Counted from the first letter of the stretch, positions 3,701 to 12,810 are shown. The stretch: DNA of 35,203 nt from an uncultured Bacilli bacterium (GCA_947629325.1 CANRDE010000010.1:1-35203); one strand, 5' to 3'. Program-made: numbers and translations. Notes: generated by a model not told the origin, from the sequence alone.

Positions 3701-6308
3701 ATTAAAAAAGAATAATATTAGTAACGAAAAAAACGGCAAAAGAGATAAAAGAAAAATGTGGAAATCAATTCTTAATATTTGTTTATTAGGAGCAATTGGG
3801 ATAATAAGTATTGGTCTTATATTTGCCCTCTATATTGTAATTTCATCTCCAGATTTTGATAAAGGTAAATTATATCAAAAAGAACCCACCATTTTATATG
3901 ATCGAAATGGTGATGAACTAGCTAGAGTTGGTTCTAAAGATAGCACAGTCGTAACTTATGATGAAATTCCTGACGTTTTAATTGATGCTTTAATAGCTAC
4001 AGAAGATTCTCGTTTTTTCCAACATAATGGTCTAGACTTATTTAGATTTTTAAAAGCTTCATTTTTACAACTCTTAGGTCAAGGCTATGCTGGAGGAGCA
4101 TCAACAATTTCCATGCAAGTTATCAAAAATACTTATACTAATAAAGATGATGAGGGACTTAGCGGAATAATTAGAAAATTTACTGATATATATATGTCTG
4201 TTTTTAAATTAGAAGCTAATTATACTAAAGAAGAAATTATTGAATTTTATTTTAACTCTCAATGGTTTGCTAGTAATGGTAATGTTAATGTTAGTGATGG
4301 TATTTGGGGTATTGAACAAGCTAGTCTCTATTTCTTTGGTAAATCATCTAAAGATTTAAATCTAGCGGAAGCTTCTCTTTTAGTAGGAATGTTTCAAAAT
4401 ACTAGAACTAATAATCCTTATAATTATCCAGCTAATGCGCGAAAAAGACAAAATACAGTTTTAAAACTAATGGTAAGACACGGATATATAACGGAAGAAC
4501 AAAAAGATGAAGTTTTAAAAATACCGATTTCTAGTTTATTAACAGAAAGAGAAAATACTGGTCTTCAAGTTAATAGTAATCAAGCCTTTATTGATTATGT
4601 ATTACAAGAAGTTTCGGAAGATTTAGGAATTGATCCTTATCAAACATCTTATAAAATCTATACAACTTATGATCCAAAAGTTCAAAAGGTTTTAGAAAAA
4701 GCTGAAAATGGTGATTTCTATAAATATACTGATGATGTCGTAGAAGAAGGAATTGCCGTTACTTCAACAGAAGACGGATCAATTATTGCCCTATCGGGAG
4801 GAAGAAATTACCAAGCTAAAGGAATGAACTTTGCTTATAAAATTAATCGGCAACCAGGATCAACAGCTAAGCCAATTGTGGATTATGCTATGTATATTCA
4901 AAATATAAGTAAAAGTACTTATGCTATGTTTTTAGATGAACCAACATCATATTCTAATGGCACTAGTATTTCTAACTATGATAATAAACATTTAGGATTA
5001 ATAACAATGCGTTATGCTCTTGAAGATTCAAGAAATATTCCGGCTCTATTAGCATTTAAAGCTGTAGCGGCCAAAGATATTAACTTAATTAAAGATTATG
5101 TTCATAGCGTAGGCATTGATTATGGAAAAGATTTATTTGAATCAGCAGCGATTGGTGGATTCAATGGCGTATCTCCTCTTCAATTATCGGCAGCTTATGG
5201 TGTCTTTGCAAGAGGTGGCTATTACATAGAGCCATATAGTTATACAAAAGTTATTAATAATGAAACTGAAGAAGAAACAGTTAATAATTATGAAAAGAAA
5301 AAAGTATTAGATGATTCAACATCATACCTAATCAATAATATACTAATGGGAGCATATAAAGGCACTGGCGTTAGTGGTACAGATATTGCTGCCAAAACTG
5401 GTACAACTAACTTAGACTCAGATACGAAAGATAAATATAAATTGCCAAGCGGAGCAATCATGGATGCCTGGATGGTTAGTTATTCTCCAAGTTATTCAAT
5501 AGCTTTATGGTATGGATATGAAAGCTTGGACGATACTGATCCTTCTCAAAAAATATATATAACAAGTTCTATGGGTTCTACAGCTAGAAGTAAAATTATG
5601 AATGGTTTAGCGTCTGGTATTCATAAAAAGAATCAAAGATTTAAAGTTCCTAAGACTATTACTAGTGCAAATATTGAATTAGAAACATTCCCTGCTCAAT
5701 TATGTAGTAGTTATACTCCTGCTGATAAATGTACTACTGAATATTTTGTAGCGGGAGCTGAGCCAACCGAAGTTTCATCTAGATATGATACATTAGAAAA
5801 TCCAACCAATGGTACATATACTTATAATAACAATACTATAACATTGAAATGGGAGGAAATAAAAACTCCAGATGCTATTAATCTAACTACTTTAGCAGAA
5901 CATTTTAATAAATATTATAGTAATTATGCGGAAAAATATTTTAATAAAAGAGTTGAATATAATAATGCCAATATTGGTACATTAGGTTATGAAGTATACT
6001 TAAAAAATTCGGATGGAACTGAAACTTATTTGGGTTATACAGGTAGTAATTCCTTTATTTATAATGTATCAGTTGGAGGAGAATATAAATTTATTGTTAA
6101 ATCAAGTTATTCCATCTTTAAGAACAATAAAAGTTCAGGATTGACTATTAACGCCAAAACAATCGATTCGAATGTAAATGATTTAATAGATACCAATAAT
6201 GATAATGATCGAGATAATCAAGATAACAATAAGCCAGATAATACTAATCAAAACTCTTCTACTGATACCACTAATACTACTGATACTAATCAAAATACAA
6301 CTAATTAA
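3687..6308 (+). CDS. ponA: Class A penicillin-binding protein 1A
   Basis: Bifunctional peptidoglycan glycosyltransferase and transpeptidase. ATG at 3687 follows GGAGG by eight bases. Order: basic cytoplasmic tail (1-25); one membrane helix (about 29-53); glycosyltransferase domain with the catalytic Glu106 in ATEDSRFFQHNG and the AGGASTISMQ motif; transpeptidase domain with GSTAK (Ser392, Lys395), SRN (448-450) and KTGT (570-573). After the catalytic domain come a fibronectin-III-like beta segment (about 705-815) and a disordered Asn/Asp/Thr-rich tail of about 50 residues, as in Bacillus PBP1. Length 873 against about 910 in B. subtilis. All active-site residues are present, so both activities are expected. 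It shares an operon with recU. Confidence 0.95.
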   Translation: MKKIKLKKNNISNEKNGKRDKRKMWKSILNICLLGAIGIISIGLIFALYIVISSPDFDKGKLYQKEPTILYDRNGDELARVGSKDSTVVTYDEIPDVLIDALIATEDSRFFQHNGLDLFRFLKASFLQLLGQGYAGGASTISMQVIKNTYTNKDDEGLSGIIRKFTDIYMSVFKLEANYTKEEIIEFYFNSQWFASNGNVNVSDGIWGIEQASLYFFGKSSKDLNLAEASLLVGMFQNTRTNNPYNYPANARKRQNTVLKLMVRHGYITEEQKDEVLKIPISSLLTERENTGLQVNSNQAFIDYVLQEVSEDLGIDPYQTSYKIYTTYDPKVQKVLEKAENGDFYKYTDDVVEEGIAVTSTEDGSIIALSGGRNYQAKGMNFAYKINRQPGSTAKPIVDYAMYIQNISKSTYAMFLDEPTSYSNGTSISNYDNKHLGLITMRYALEDSRNIPALLAFKAVAAKDINLIKDYVHSVGIDYGKDLFESAAIGGFNGVSPLQLSAAYGVFARGGYYIEPYSYTKVINNETEEETVNNYEKKKVLDDSTSYLINNILMGAYKGTGVSGTDIAAKTGTTNLDSDTKDKYKLPSGAIMDAWMVSYSPSYSIALWYGYESLDDTDPSQKIYITSSMGSTARSKIMNGLASGIHKKNQRFKVPKTITSANIELETFPAQLCSSYTPADKCTTEYFVAGAEPTEVSSRYDTLENPTNGTYTYNNNTITLKWEEIKTPDAINLTTLAEHFNKYYSNYAEKYFNKRVEYNNANIGTLGYEVYLKNSDGTETYLGYTGSNSFIYNVSVGGEYKFIVKSSYSIFKNNKSSGLTINAKTIDSNVNDLIDTNNDNDRDNQDNNKPDNTNQNSSTDTTNTTDTNQNTTN

Positions 6309-6323
6309 AAAATTAATTTTATG

Positions 6324-6349
6324 AGAAGCAACCAGTTGCTTCTTTTTTT
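6324..6349 (+). terminator. Terminator of recU-ponA
   Basis: AGAAGCAAC (6324-6332) and GTTGCTTCT (6335-6343) form a 9-bp stem, followed by a T-run. Confidence 0.85.
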
Positions 6350-6353
6350 CCAT

Positions 6354-6388
6354 TCAAATAAAAATAACATCTTTTAAGATGCTATTTT
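6354..6388 (-). terminator. Terminator of the phosphorelay operon
   Basis: AAAATAACATCTT (6361-6373) pairs with AAGATGCTATTTT (6376-6388). As minus-strand RNA the single mismatch becomes a G-U pair, and the stem runs into a T-rich tail. It lies between convergent units. Confidence 0.65.
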
Positions 6389-6390
6389 TA

Positions 6391-6774
6391 TTATAAAGAA
6401 TTTAAATTTACAATTTTTTCGATTTCTTCTCTAACATTTTCAAAAGTAAATGGTTTAGCTAAAACATCAACGATATCATAATTAAAGGCTCTATCTATTC
6501 TTTCTTTTTGAACATCACCGGTTATTATACATACTGGTATGCGTTTAAATAAACCATTTTCTTTAAAATAATCTAAAACTGCAAAGCCATCAACTTCAGG
6601 CATATTTAAATCCAAAAGTACACCTAAAATAGAATCATCCACATTATTTTTAATTATATCAATGGCTTCTCTACCATTAACTGCCACTAAAACTTCATAT
6701 TCATCTTTAAAAACTCGGCTGACAATATTACTTATTATTTTAGAATCATCAGCAACTAATATTTTCTTTTTCAT
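6391..6774 (-). CDS. Single-domain CheY-like response regulator
   Basis: Receiver domain only (127 residues), with no DNA-binding or enzymatic output. Visible are the acidic pair Asp9-Asp10 (VADDSK), phospho-acceptor Asp55 (LLDLNMPEVDG), Thr85 (IITGD) and Lys107 (AKPF). ATG at 6774 is preferred (AGGA nine bases upstream); GTG at 6780 is the alternative. It directly follows the HPt gene and is the last gene of the kinase-HPt-receiver operon, so it is the likely end point of the relay. It would act by protein-protein contact, as CheY or Spo0F do. Its target is not visible here. Confidence 0.9.
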   Translation of the reverse strand: MKKKILVADDSKIISNIVSRVFKDEYEVLVAVNGREAIDIIKNNVDDSILGVLLDLNMPEVDGFAVLDYFKENGLFKRIPVCIITGDVQKERIDRAFNYDIVDVLAKPFTFENVREEIEKIVNLNSL

Positions 6775-6780
6775 ATTCAC

Positions 6781-7137
6781 CTATCCTAAATATTTATTAG
6801 CTAAACTTGTAAATCTTTCTACTTGTTCAATTAATTTATCATATAATTTATTTACTTCATCAACATTATTAGCTTTACTAGCTAGTTCATGAGCATAAGC
6901 AATATCGGCTAAATCTTTAAAACCTAAATATTTAGAATCACTTTTTAGGGCATGAACCAAAATTGCATAATCAGCCATATTTTGCTCTTTCTTATATTTT
7001 TCAATATTGGGTATCCTTGTTTTATTTTCTTCTAAAAATGACTCTAAAGTTTCATCATAAAATGATAAATCGCCAAGAAGTTCTAGTGCACTATCTAAGT
7101 CTACCCCATTATCTGTTAAAATACTTACATCCCTCAT
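6781..7137 (-). CDS. HPt phosphotransfer protein
   Basis: An all-helical histidine phosphotransfer domain of 118 residues with the phospho-His in ILVHALKSDSKYLG (His62). GGAAGG precedes the ATG. It sits between the hybrid kinase and the single receiver, a few bases from the latter. It is therefore expected to carry phosphate from the kinase's own receiver domain (Asp546) to Asp55 of the CheY-like protein. Free-standing HPt proteins are unusual in small low-GC Gram-positive genomes (general knowledge). Confidence 0.85.
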   Translation of the reverse strand: MRDVSILTDNGVDLDSALELLGDLSFYDETLESFLEENKTRIPNIEKYKKEQNMADYAILVHALKSDSKYLGFKDLADIAYAHELASKANNVDEVNKLYDKLIEQVERFTSLANKYLG

Positions 7138-7173
7138 ACTATAACCTTCCTTACTATAGTAATTATAACATAT

Positions 7174-9021
7174 TTATTTAGTATTTAAATATTTTTTTAA
7201 TACTCTTTCTAGTTCTTTTTTATCAATTGGTTTGGAAATATAATCATTAAATCCTTCTTTTAAATAATTTTCTTTCATTCCGGCTATGGCATTAGCTGTT
7301 AAGGCAATAACTGGAATGTTAAATCCTTCCATCTTTTGTAACTTTTTAAAGGTCTCTACTCCGCTCATTTTAGGCATCATATCGTCCATTAATATTAAAT
7401 CGTATTTTTGCCCTAATTCAATTTTTTGTAAACATTCAAATCCACTTGCTACTTCTTCAGTTTCTAATTTATAGGTTGATAACAATCTAGCAGCTACTTT
7501 TAAATTAATTAAATTATCATCTACTATTAATACTTTTTTACCTTTAATATTCATTTTTTTGGTTTCATCTTTTGGTTCTATTTTAGCCTCTTTTACTTTA
7601 GTAACAATTCTTTGATCTATTCCTACTGTAAAAGTCGAACCTTTACCATAGACTGAATCAACAACTATTTTTCCACCCATTAAATCAACTAATTTTTTGG
7701 TAATAGCAAGCCCTAAACCGGTTCCTTCAATAGTCATATTTTTTTCAATTTCAAATCTTTCAAATTTAGTAAATAATCTATCTAAATCTTCTTTTTTTAT
7801 TCCTATACCGCTATCTTTTACACTTACAATTAAACGACAAATATTGTCTTTTTTTACCGAATTAACATTAAATTCAATAAAACCTTTTTTAGTATATTTA
7901 ACCGCATTAGTAAGCAAATTTAAAATGATTTGTTTAATTCTTACATAATCGCCATTTAAATAATCAGGTAAATCTTTATCTATTGATACTTTTAATTCTA
8001 AAGGTCTTTCTCCGATTCTTGCTTTTGTTAATTTAACCAATTCATCAAATATTTTGCGAGGTTCATACTCTACTTTGACAATTTCTAATTTATTAGCTTC
8101 AATTTTAGAAATATCTAAAATACCATTAACTATTTCTAATAAATTTTGGGAAGCCATCATAATATCTCGGGCTTCATCTTTTATAATCTTGATATCTTCT
8201 TCTTCTAAAATAAGTTGGCTAAAGCCATCAATTGCATTTAATGGGGTTCTAATTTCATGACTCATATTTGATAAGAACTCCGTTTTGGCATTATTAGCTT
8301 TTTCGGCTTGGTTCTTCGCAATATTTAATTGTTCAACTAATTTAATGTCAGGATTTTCAATAGTATGGTACATTATAAAGGTAACAAGAGTCATTGGTAA
8401 AGTAAATAGTAAAAGTTTAAAGCCAGCCATACTTAAAATCATTTCTATTAATATTAGGACTACAAAAGTAATTAAAGGTTTAAATTTAGTTCTTTCAATA
8501 TTTTTTTTCTTAGTTACAATGATTATAACGTTTAGTAATATTAAGATTATAGAAACCATGAACATAAATATCATAGAAGGGCCGTTTGATGAAATTAAAA
8601 CATTCCCCTCAAAACTATGTTTAATTGGTAATACAAATATGAAAAAAGCGATAAATAATATACTTAATAGAACAAAGGATTTTTTTATTTTAAAATTAAT
8701 TTTATTTAATTTGGAATTATCTTCTTGGGCAATTACTATCATATAAATCGTATGAAAATACATCCAAATACAATTAAATGTAAAGTATAATTTTTCGGTA
8801 AAACTAATAATATATAAAGAATTGCCTGCAAATCCGGAAAAATAAAACAGTATTTCTGATAATAAGCAAAAAACATTACTAAGAATTAAAGCGTCGTAAA
8901 CACTATTTTCTTTAGTATAAATTCTTTTTTTAGAAAAATACAATGATGCTAAAATACCGGAAAATAAAAAGCACACAATACTTACCGTAATTGAAATATA
9001 TTTTAAAGTTTCTACACTCAT
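7174..9021 (-). CDS. 7-TM hybrid sensor histidine kinase
   Basis: The start is ATG at 9021, after AGGTGG; ATG at 9039 has no ribosome site. Residues 1-220 hold about seven membrane helices with only short loops, so the stimulus is probably sensed within or at the membrane. A short coiled segment follows. The HisKA domain carries phospho-His255 in [11 protein letters not shown]. The HATPase domain has the N box ([11 protein letters not shown]), DSGIGI and GTGLGLAI. After a charged linker comes a C-terminal receiver with VDD and phospho-Asp546 ([12 protein letters not shown]), then KPID. It is the first gene of a three-gene relay with the HPt and CheY-like proteins, which lie 36 and about 390 bases further on. 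The ligand is unknown. Confidence 0.93.
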   Translation of the reverse strand: MSVETLKYISITVSIVCFLFSGILASLYFSKKRIYTKENSVYDALILSNVFCLLSEILFYFSGFAGNSLYIISFTEKLYFTFNCIWMYFHTIYMIVIAQEDNSKLNKINFKIKKSFVLLSILFIAFFIFVLPIKHSFEGNVLISSNGPSMIFMFMVSIILILLNVIIIVTKKKNIERTKFKPLITFVVLILIEMILSMAGFKLLLFTLPMTLVTFIMYHTIENPDIKLVEQLNIAKNQAEKANNAKTEFLSNMSHEIRTPLNAIDGFSQLILEEEDIKIIKDEARDIMMASQNLLEIVNGILDISKIEANKLEIVKVEYEPRKIFDELVKLTKARIGERPLELKVSIDKDLPDYLNGDYVRIKQIILNLLTNAVKYTKKGFIEFNVNSVKKDNICRLIVSVKDSGIGIKKEDLDRLFTKFERFEIEKNMTIEGTGLGLAITKKLVDLMGGKIVVDSVYGKGSTFTVGIDQRIVTKVKEAKIEPKDETKKMNIKGKKVLIVDDNLINLKVAARLLSTYKLETEEVASGFECLQKIELGQKYDLILMDDMMPKMSGVETFKKLQKMEGFNIPVIALTANAIAGMKENYLKEGFNDYISKPIDKKELERVLKKYLNTK

Positions 9022-9052
9022 ACTACCACCTATTTTCATTATATATTATATT

Positions 9053-9078
9053 TAAAAAAAAAGCCACTTTTTATGGCT
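9053..9078 (-). terminator. Terminator of the acyl-CoA synthetase-like gene
   Basis: On the minus strand, AGCCA (9074-9078) and TGGCT (9062-9066) enclose a seven-base loop, followed by eight or nine Ts; the stem starts at the stop codon. Confidence 0.6.
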
Positions 9079-10912
9079 AATCTTTTTTTCGTTTTAAAAC
9101 ATTATTTGTTTGATATTCATTTGCTAATAAAGTTACATCAGGTTTTCCAACACTTGTTAATGGTAAGAAGTCTCTTGTTATATAATGAGCTGGTCTACCA
9201 TTTGGAGGAAATTTAGAAGATAAAAATTTATCTATATTTTCTTTTAATTCTTCTGGATTAACTAAAGGACTGGCAACTAAATAACAAATAATAATTTCAA
9301 ATCCAGCATTTTCAGGATCTGGTGCTCCTACAACGGCAACATTTTCAACGCCTGGTATACTGGCGATAATATCTTCCAAAGCGGTTGGATAAACTTTACT
9401 TGTGGGAAAAGTTAGAATACTTCTTGTTATACGACCGTTTACTTGGACAAAACCATTATTATGAACCACTCCTAAATCGCCTGTATGAAGCCAAACACGG
9501 CCATGTACTCCATGGGTCCCATCTACTCCATGTACTCCATGGATCCATTTAACTTTTCCTGTTAATTCTTCATCATTATAATATCCCATCATAATGGAAT
9601 TAGAACTAATACACAATTCTCCTTCTTCTTCAAAAGATAATTCTTCTTCCGTTTGAGGTTTAAATACTGAAACTGTAGTTTTAACCCAAGGAATTCCTAC
9701 CGTTCCTATTACATTGGTTTCTTCATTCATTCTTCCGGCAGCACTAGAACCATGTTCCGTTTGTCCCCAACCATATCCTAAAAAAATTGGCAGATTATAT
9801 TTTTCAAAGAATTTTTTAACTTTTATTTCAAAATTCTTAGTCACAGGCATTCCCCCGCATCCAGCAGATTTTATGAAAGATAAATCTTGATTATCAAAAG
9901 TATTACTTTTTTCAAGGGCATCTAATAACATAGGAATTAATATTAAATGATTAGATTTGGTCTCTAATACTAAATCCCCAAACTCTTCAAACTTAGGGAA
10001 AAAGCGGATAACTTCTTGCATACCAGCTGCATGAGCTAAAAAGAAACTGGAAACTGCTGCCGTAGCGGAAAATATCGGCCACAATCTTAGCCATCTGTCA
10101 CCTTTATCATAAGGTAAATCCGAATTAATATATTGATGAACCAAAGTTATAAAAGATGTATCATTAAGCATTACGCTTTTGGCTTTTCCAGTGGTTCCTC
10201 CTGTTTTAGCAATAAATAATAAATCTTCCGGATTTCTTTTTATATTGGGCATTTCATAATCTTTTCCAATATTTAAAAAGTCTTCCCAACTTAAAGTTCT
10301 GGCATCTCTATTTTGAAGAGGAGCAAAACTGACATCAATAATATTTTTCAATTTAGTTTTAGTATAAATTGATTCTTCCATTTCTTTAGTTAATAAAGCA
10401 TCAAAAATAAAGAAAAACTCGGCATTGGTTTCATTAATTGCCTCACATACTTGATTAGGAGTATATTCTGGAACTAAAGGAAAAATTGCTGCTCCAGTTT
10501 TGGCAGTTCCATAGAAGACAAAATCTTCATAGGAAATATTAGGAAACATCATCATAACTTTTTTGCCTTTGCTTGTTCCTAATTTATATAAAGAATTGGC
10601 GACTTTATCTCTAATGGCAAATAAATCACGATAAGTATATATTCCTTCATAACCATCTATTGCGATTCCATCTAAATTATCTTTATTTTGGTATTCAATA
10701 AAATCAACAACATTCATATAAGGGGCTTTATTTTTAATTTGATCTTCAGAATAGTATTTTAACCATGTTTTATCTAAAGAAGGAAAACCTGTCATAGGCC
10801 CTTGAATTTCTCCTAAAGCTAATTTTCTTAAATACAAATCCTGTTCTATTTGGGCATCTTCAGAGAATTTATTTAAATTTTCTCTATATTTTGATAACTG
10901 ATCTTTGGCCAT
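9077..10912 (-). CDS. AMP-binding acyl-CoA synthetase-like enzyme with His/Gly insert
   Basis: Adenylate-forming enzyme that would activate a carboxylic acid with ATP and pass it to CoA or another thiol. ATG at 10912 is used, eight bases after AGGTGA; GTG at 10924 overlaps the ribosome site. Core motifs in order: KTGGTTGKAKS (phosphate loop, about 236-246), GYGWGQTEHG, LHTGDLG, GRITRS, and the C-terminal SVGKPD with the catalytic Lys. About 30 extra residues precede the usual N-terminal domain. Between GKVK and VWLHTGD lies an in-frame insert built from HGV-type triplets (about residues 456-472), encoded by 9-base repeats, that I do not expect in relatives. It has its own promoter and terminator. 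The acid substrate cannot be told. Confidence 0.85.
   Translation of the reverse strand: MAKDQLSKYRENLNKFSEDAQIEQDLYLRKLALGEIQGPMTGFPSLDKTWLKYYSEDQIKNKAPYMNVVDFIEYQNKDNLDGIAIDGYEGIYTYRDLFAIRDKVANSLYKLGTSKGKKVMMMFPNISYEDFVFYGTAKTGAAIFPLVPEYTPNQVCEAINETNAEFFFIFDALLTKEMEESIYTKTKLKNIIDVSFAPLQNRDARTLSWEDFLNIGKDYEMPNIKRNPEDLLFIAKTGGTTGKAKSVMLNDTSFITLVHQYINSDLPYDKGDRWLRLWPIFSATAAVSSFFLAHAAGMQEVIRFFPKFEEFGDLVLETKSNHLILIPMLLDALEKSNTFDNQDLSFIKSAGCGGMPVTKNFEIKVKKFFEKYNLPIFLGYGWGQTEHGSSAAGRMNEETNVIGTVGIPWVKTTVSVFKPQTEEELSFEEEGELCISSNSIMMGYYNDEELTGKVKWIHGVHGVDGTHGVHGRVWLHTGDLGVVHNNGFVQVNGRITRSILTFPTSKVYPTALEDIIASIPGVENVAVVGAPDPENAGFEIIICYLVASPLVNPEELKENIDKFLSSKFPPNGRPAHYITRDFLPLTSVGKPDVTLLANEYQTNNVLKRKKD
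9499..9545 (-). repeat. 9-base repeat encoding HG-x triplets
   Basis: On the minus strand, five imperfect 9-base units based on CATGGAGTA lie in frame and encode HGV-HGV-DGT-HGV-HGR. Several units contain the palindrome CCATGG. The insert lies directly before the conserved LHTGDLG motif of the adenylating enzyme. Confidence 0.75.
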
Positions 10913-10940
10913 GATATTTCTCACCTTCTAACTAATTTTT

Positions 10941-10969
10941 ATATTAATTTATTTTTCCATATATGTCAA
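10941..10969 (-). promoter_or_regulatory. Promoter of the acyl-CoA synthetase-like gene
   Basis: On the minus strand, a perfect TTGACA (10964-10969), a 17-base spacer and TAATAT (10941-10946); the start is about 20 bases before the ATG. Confidence 0.7.
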
Positions 10970-10993
10970 TTGTACTTTACATTTTTTTGTAAA

Positions 10994-11317
10994 TTAATAT
11001 TTTAAAGGATTAGCCATAAGTTCTATTATTTTATCAAAATTATCATCTTTAGCAGCAACATTCTTTTTAATCATTCCACATTTTTCACAACGATAAACTA
11101 TTTTATATCTATCTTTTTTACCTTTTTCAATAGCGACTGGTTTTAAAACTCCTAAGCAAGCACACATCCTGTCTCCAGGATTAATATCTACATGCTTAGA
11201 ATGCAAACAATATGGACAATGATCTCTAGCACTGTATTCTAATTTGGAAACTTCTTGCCCACATACATCACAAGTAAAATTTTCATCTATCATTGTAAAT
11301 CTGGCTACGCTATCCAT
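10994..11317 (-). CDS. RNHCP-domain zinc-ribbon protein
   Basis: A 107-residue protein matching the RNHCP family. It has FTCDVCGQEV, then RDHCPYCLHSKHVD (the family's name motif, here RDHCP), PGDRMCACLG, and a second pair CEKCG near the C-terminus. The four CxxC-type pairs should bind two zinc ions. AGAGG precedes the ATG. The family's function is not established, though RNA binding is sometimes supposed. A tiny open frame with a better ribosome site overlaps its start (11311-11337). Confidence 0.85.
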   Translation of the reverse strand: MDSVARFTMIDENFTCDVCGQEVSKLEYSARDHCPYCLHSKHVDINPGDRMCACLGVLKPVAIEKGKKDRYKIVYRCEKCGMIKKNVAAKDDNFDKIIELMANPLKY

Positions 11318-11337
11318 TAAATATACCTCTTATCATA
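11311..11337 (-). other. Possible 8-codon leader ORF overlapping the RNHCP start
   Basis: ATG at 11337 lies eight bases after GGAGG and reads MIRGIFNG, then TAG. The stop overlaps the RNHCP start codon in another frame. Such an arrangement could couple or limit translation of the RNHCP gene, or the GGAGG may simply be chance. Low confidence. Confidence 0.25.
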
Positions 11338-11381
11338 TTTAAAACCTCCAATAAAGAAATCTAAATATTATTATATTTTAT

Positions 11382-11612
11382 TTAACTCTCATTTTCAAAG
11401 GTAAAAAAACAAAATACTAAAAGAATTATAGAATTAATAATGGCAAGAACACAGATAAAAATATTCAAAAAATTATAAATAGCTTTATTAATATTTTGAA
11501 TCCAAATTAAATTTATCAACATTAGAATTACTGCCAGAATTAATATAGATAATAAAAATATTATTAAATTTTTATGGAATCTTTGCTTTTTTAATTCATA
11601 TTTATCTTTCAT
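11382..11612 (-). CDS. Small two-helix membrane protein, unknown
   Basis: A 76-residue protein with a basic N-terminus (KDKYELKKQRFHK), two hydrophobic helices (about 16-38 and 45-69) joined by a short loop, and an acidic end (FENES). The ribosome site is weak (AAAGAG). It lies in the same direction as the RNHCP gene. I do not recognise it; it resembles many small membrane proteins of unknown role in Bacilli. Confidence 0.5.
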   Translation of the reverse strand: MKDKYELKKQRFHKNLIIFLLSILILAVILMLINLIWIQNINKAIYNFLNIFICVLAIINSIILLVFCFFTFENES

Positions 11613-11714
11613 AATACATCTCTTTTATCTTAAAAAGTATATCATAAAAAATTCCAATTTGCTACCCAAAAAGGTAACTATCTGTTACCGGATGTAAAAA
11701 TCATTTAATTATAA

Positions 11715-11757
11715 TAAAAAAAGCAAATTTCTTTACTCCTTTATTTGTAAATTTGCT
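11715..11757 (-). terminator. Terminator at the 3' end of the 188-aa gene
   Basis: On the minus strand, AGCAAATTT (11749-11757) pairs with AAATTTGCT (11722-11730), followed by seven Ts. The left arm is inside the coding sequence. A separate GGTAAC/GTTACC hairpin stands at 11671-11687 in the spacer beyond. Confidence 0.55.
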
Positions 11758-12299
11758 TCTGTTCCATCTAAATAAATTAATTTATTATCTTTGACATCAA
11801 TGACATTTTTTAAATCATTATAATTATCAGTCACATTTGTATATAGTAAGTCATAATATTCTTTATAATTGAGTATCCCTAAAGTATTATTGGCTTTTAT
11901 AAATACTATATAAATATTATTGGCAGTTTCTATTTTTCTTATTTTAATAATATCTTGATCTAATTTTATTCTAAAGCCTTTAAGTTTAAAATTATTTATG
12001 TATATATCATAGTAAAATGCTCTATTATATAAAGTATTTAAACGTTCTTTAAAATTATTACCAATATCTAATTTATCTATTTCAGTCGGAATAATTGGCA
12101 CTAAATAAGCATATCCTTCATCAGTTAAATAGATATTTAAATAATCTAATTTTATTTCATCCAAAACATTTATCTGATTTGAAAATTCATTAGTTCCCAA
12201 GTTAGTATCTTTATTTTGGAAAAATTTATCATAAACAATATATCCTCCTAAAATAAAAATAATTATAATTAAAAAAATAGTCAATTTATTTATTTTCAT
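11733..12299 (-). CDS. Membrane-anchored unknown protein downstream of sufU (188 aa)
   Basis: One N-terminal hydrophobic helix (about residues 6-25), then an extracytoplasmic part rich in Asn, Asp, Ile and Tyr. No lipobox Cys and no known domain is seen. Its start overlaps the end of sufU by 14 bases, so the two are translationally coupled. In Bacillus the gene after sufU is sufB; this protein is not SufB and shows no metal-binding motif. Its link to iron-sulfur assembly is positional only. Confidence 0.6.
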   Translation of the reverse strand: MKINKLTIFLIIIIFILGGYIVYDKFFQNKDTNLGTNEFSNQINVLDEIKLDYLNIYLTDEGYAYLVPIIPTEIDKLDIGNNFKERLNTLYNRAFYYDIYINNFKLKGFRIKLDQDIIKIRKIETANNIYIVFIKANNTLGILNYKEYYDLLYTNVTDNYNDLKNVIDVKDNKLIYLDGTEANLQIKE

Positions 12300-12714
12300 A
12301 TTCTTCTATAGCCTTTAATATTCCTTTATAAGGAAGTAATGCGCAATTTTTACGATTATTTTGTTTATAAATATCTTGAAAGGCCAAAGCCTCATTTAAT
12401 ACCTCTTCATCATATTCTTCCTCATTACACATGTGATAAAAATTATTAATATAATCTTTTGCTTCTTTCAATGTTTTTCCTATTAAATTTTTAATCATAA
12501 TTGAGGTAGACGCCGTTGATATAGCGCAAGCTTCACCCACAAATTTAATATCTTTGATAACATTATCAGTAAATAAAATACTAATATCTAAATTATCAAT
12601 ACAATTAGGATTTTTCGTATTTATTTTTTTATAACTTGCATCATTAATTTCTTCTTTATTTAAAGGATTTTGAAAATGCTCTAAAATTAACTCACGTCTA
12701 ACTTCTTGATCCAT
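12286..12714 (-). CDS. sufU: SufU zinc-dependent sulfurtransferase
   Basis: Accepts persulfide sulfur from the cysteine desulfurase SufS by exchanging a Cys ligand on zinc. It has the four Zn-ligand positions: Cys38 and Asp40 (NPNCID), Cys63 (GEACAIS) and Cys124 (RKNCALLP). This matches Cys41, Asp43, Cys66 and Cys128 of the Bacillus protein. At 142 residues it has the family's size. It lies 94 bases after sufS, from which it is separated by a terminator, and it has its own promoter at 12744-12772. It overlaps the unknown membrane protein downstream. Confidence 0.9.
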   Translation of the reverse strand: MDQEVRRELILEHFQNPLNKEEINDASYKKINTKNPNCIDNLDISILFTDNVIKDIKFVGEACAISTASTSIMIKNLIGKTLKEAKDYINNFYHMCNEEEYDEEVLNEALAFQDIYKQNNRKNCALLPYKGILKAIEEYENK

Positions 12715-12743
12715 GAAACATCCCTTTTCTTTCGTTTTTCTTT

Positions 12744-12772
12744 AATTTAGCGCATATTTAATTTTCTGTCAA
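12744..12772 (-). promoter_or_regulatory. Promoter of sufU
   Basis: On the minus strand, a perfect TTGACA (12767-12772), 17-base spacer and TAAATT (12744-12749), placed after the sufS terminator. Confidence 0.6.
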
Positions 12773-12782
12773 TAATTATTAA

Positions 12783-12810
12783 AATAATAAAAGAAGTATT
12801 TCTACTTCTT
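12783..12810 (-). terminator. Terminator after sufS
   Basis: On the minus strand, AAGAAGTA and TACTTCTT (12791-12798 with 12803-12810) around a four-base loop, followed by TTATTATTTT. It overlaps the last codons of sufS. Confidence 0.55.

Noticed and set aside
8285-8746. Long plus-strand open frames inside the kinase, parC, parE, wecB and the 348-residue gene
   Set aside because: They are mirror frames of well-supported minus-strand genes, with no ribosome sites and with unlikely low-complexity products.
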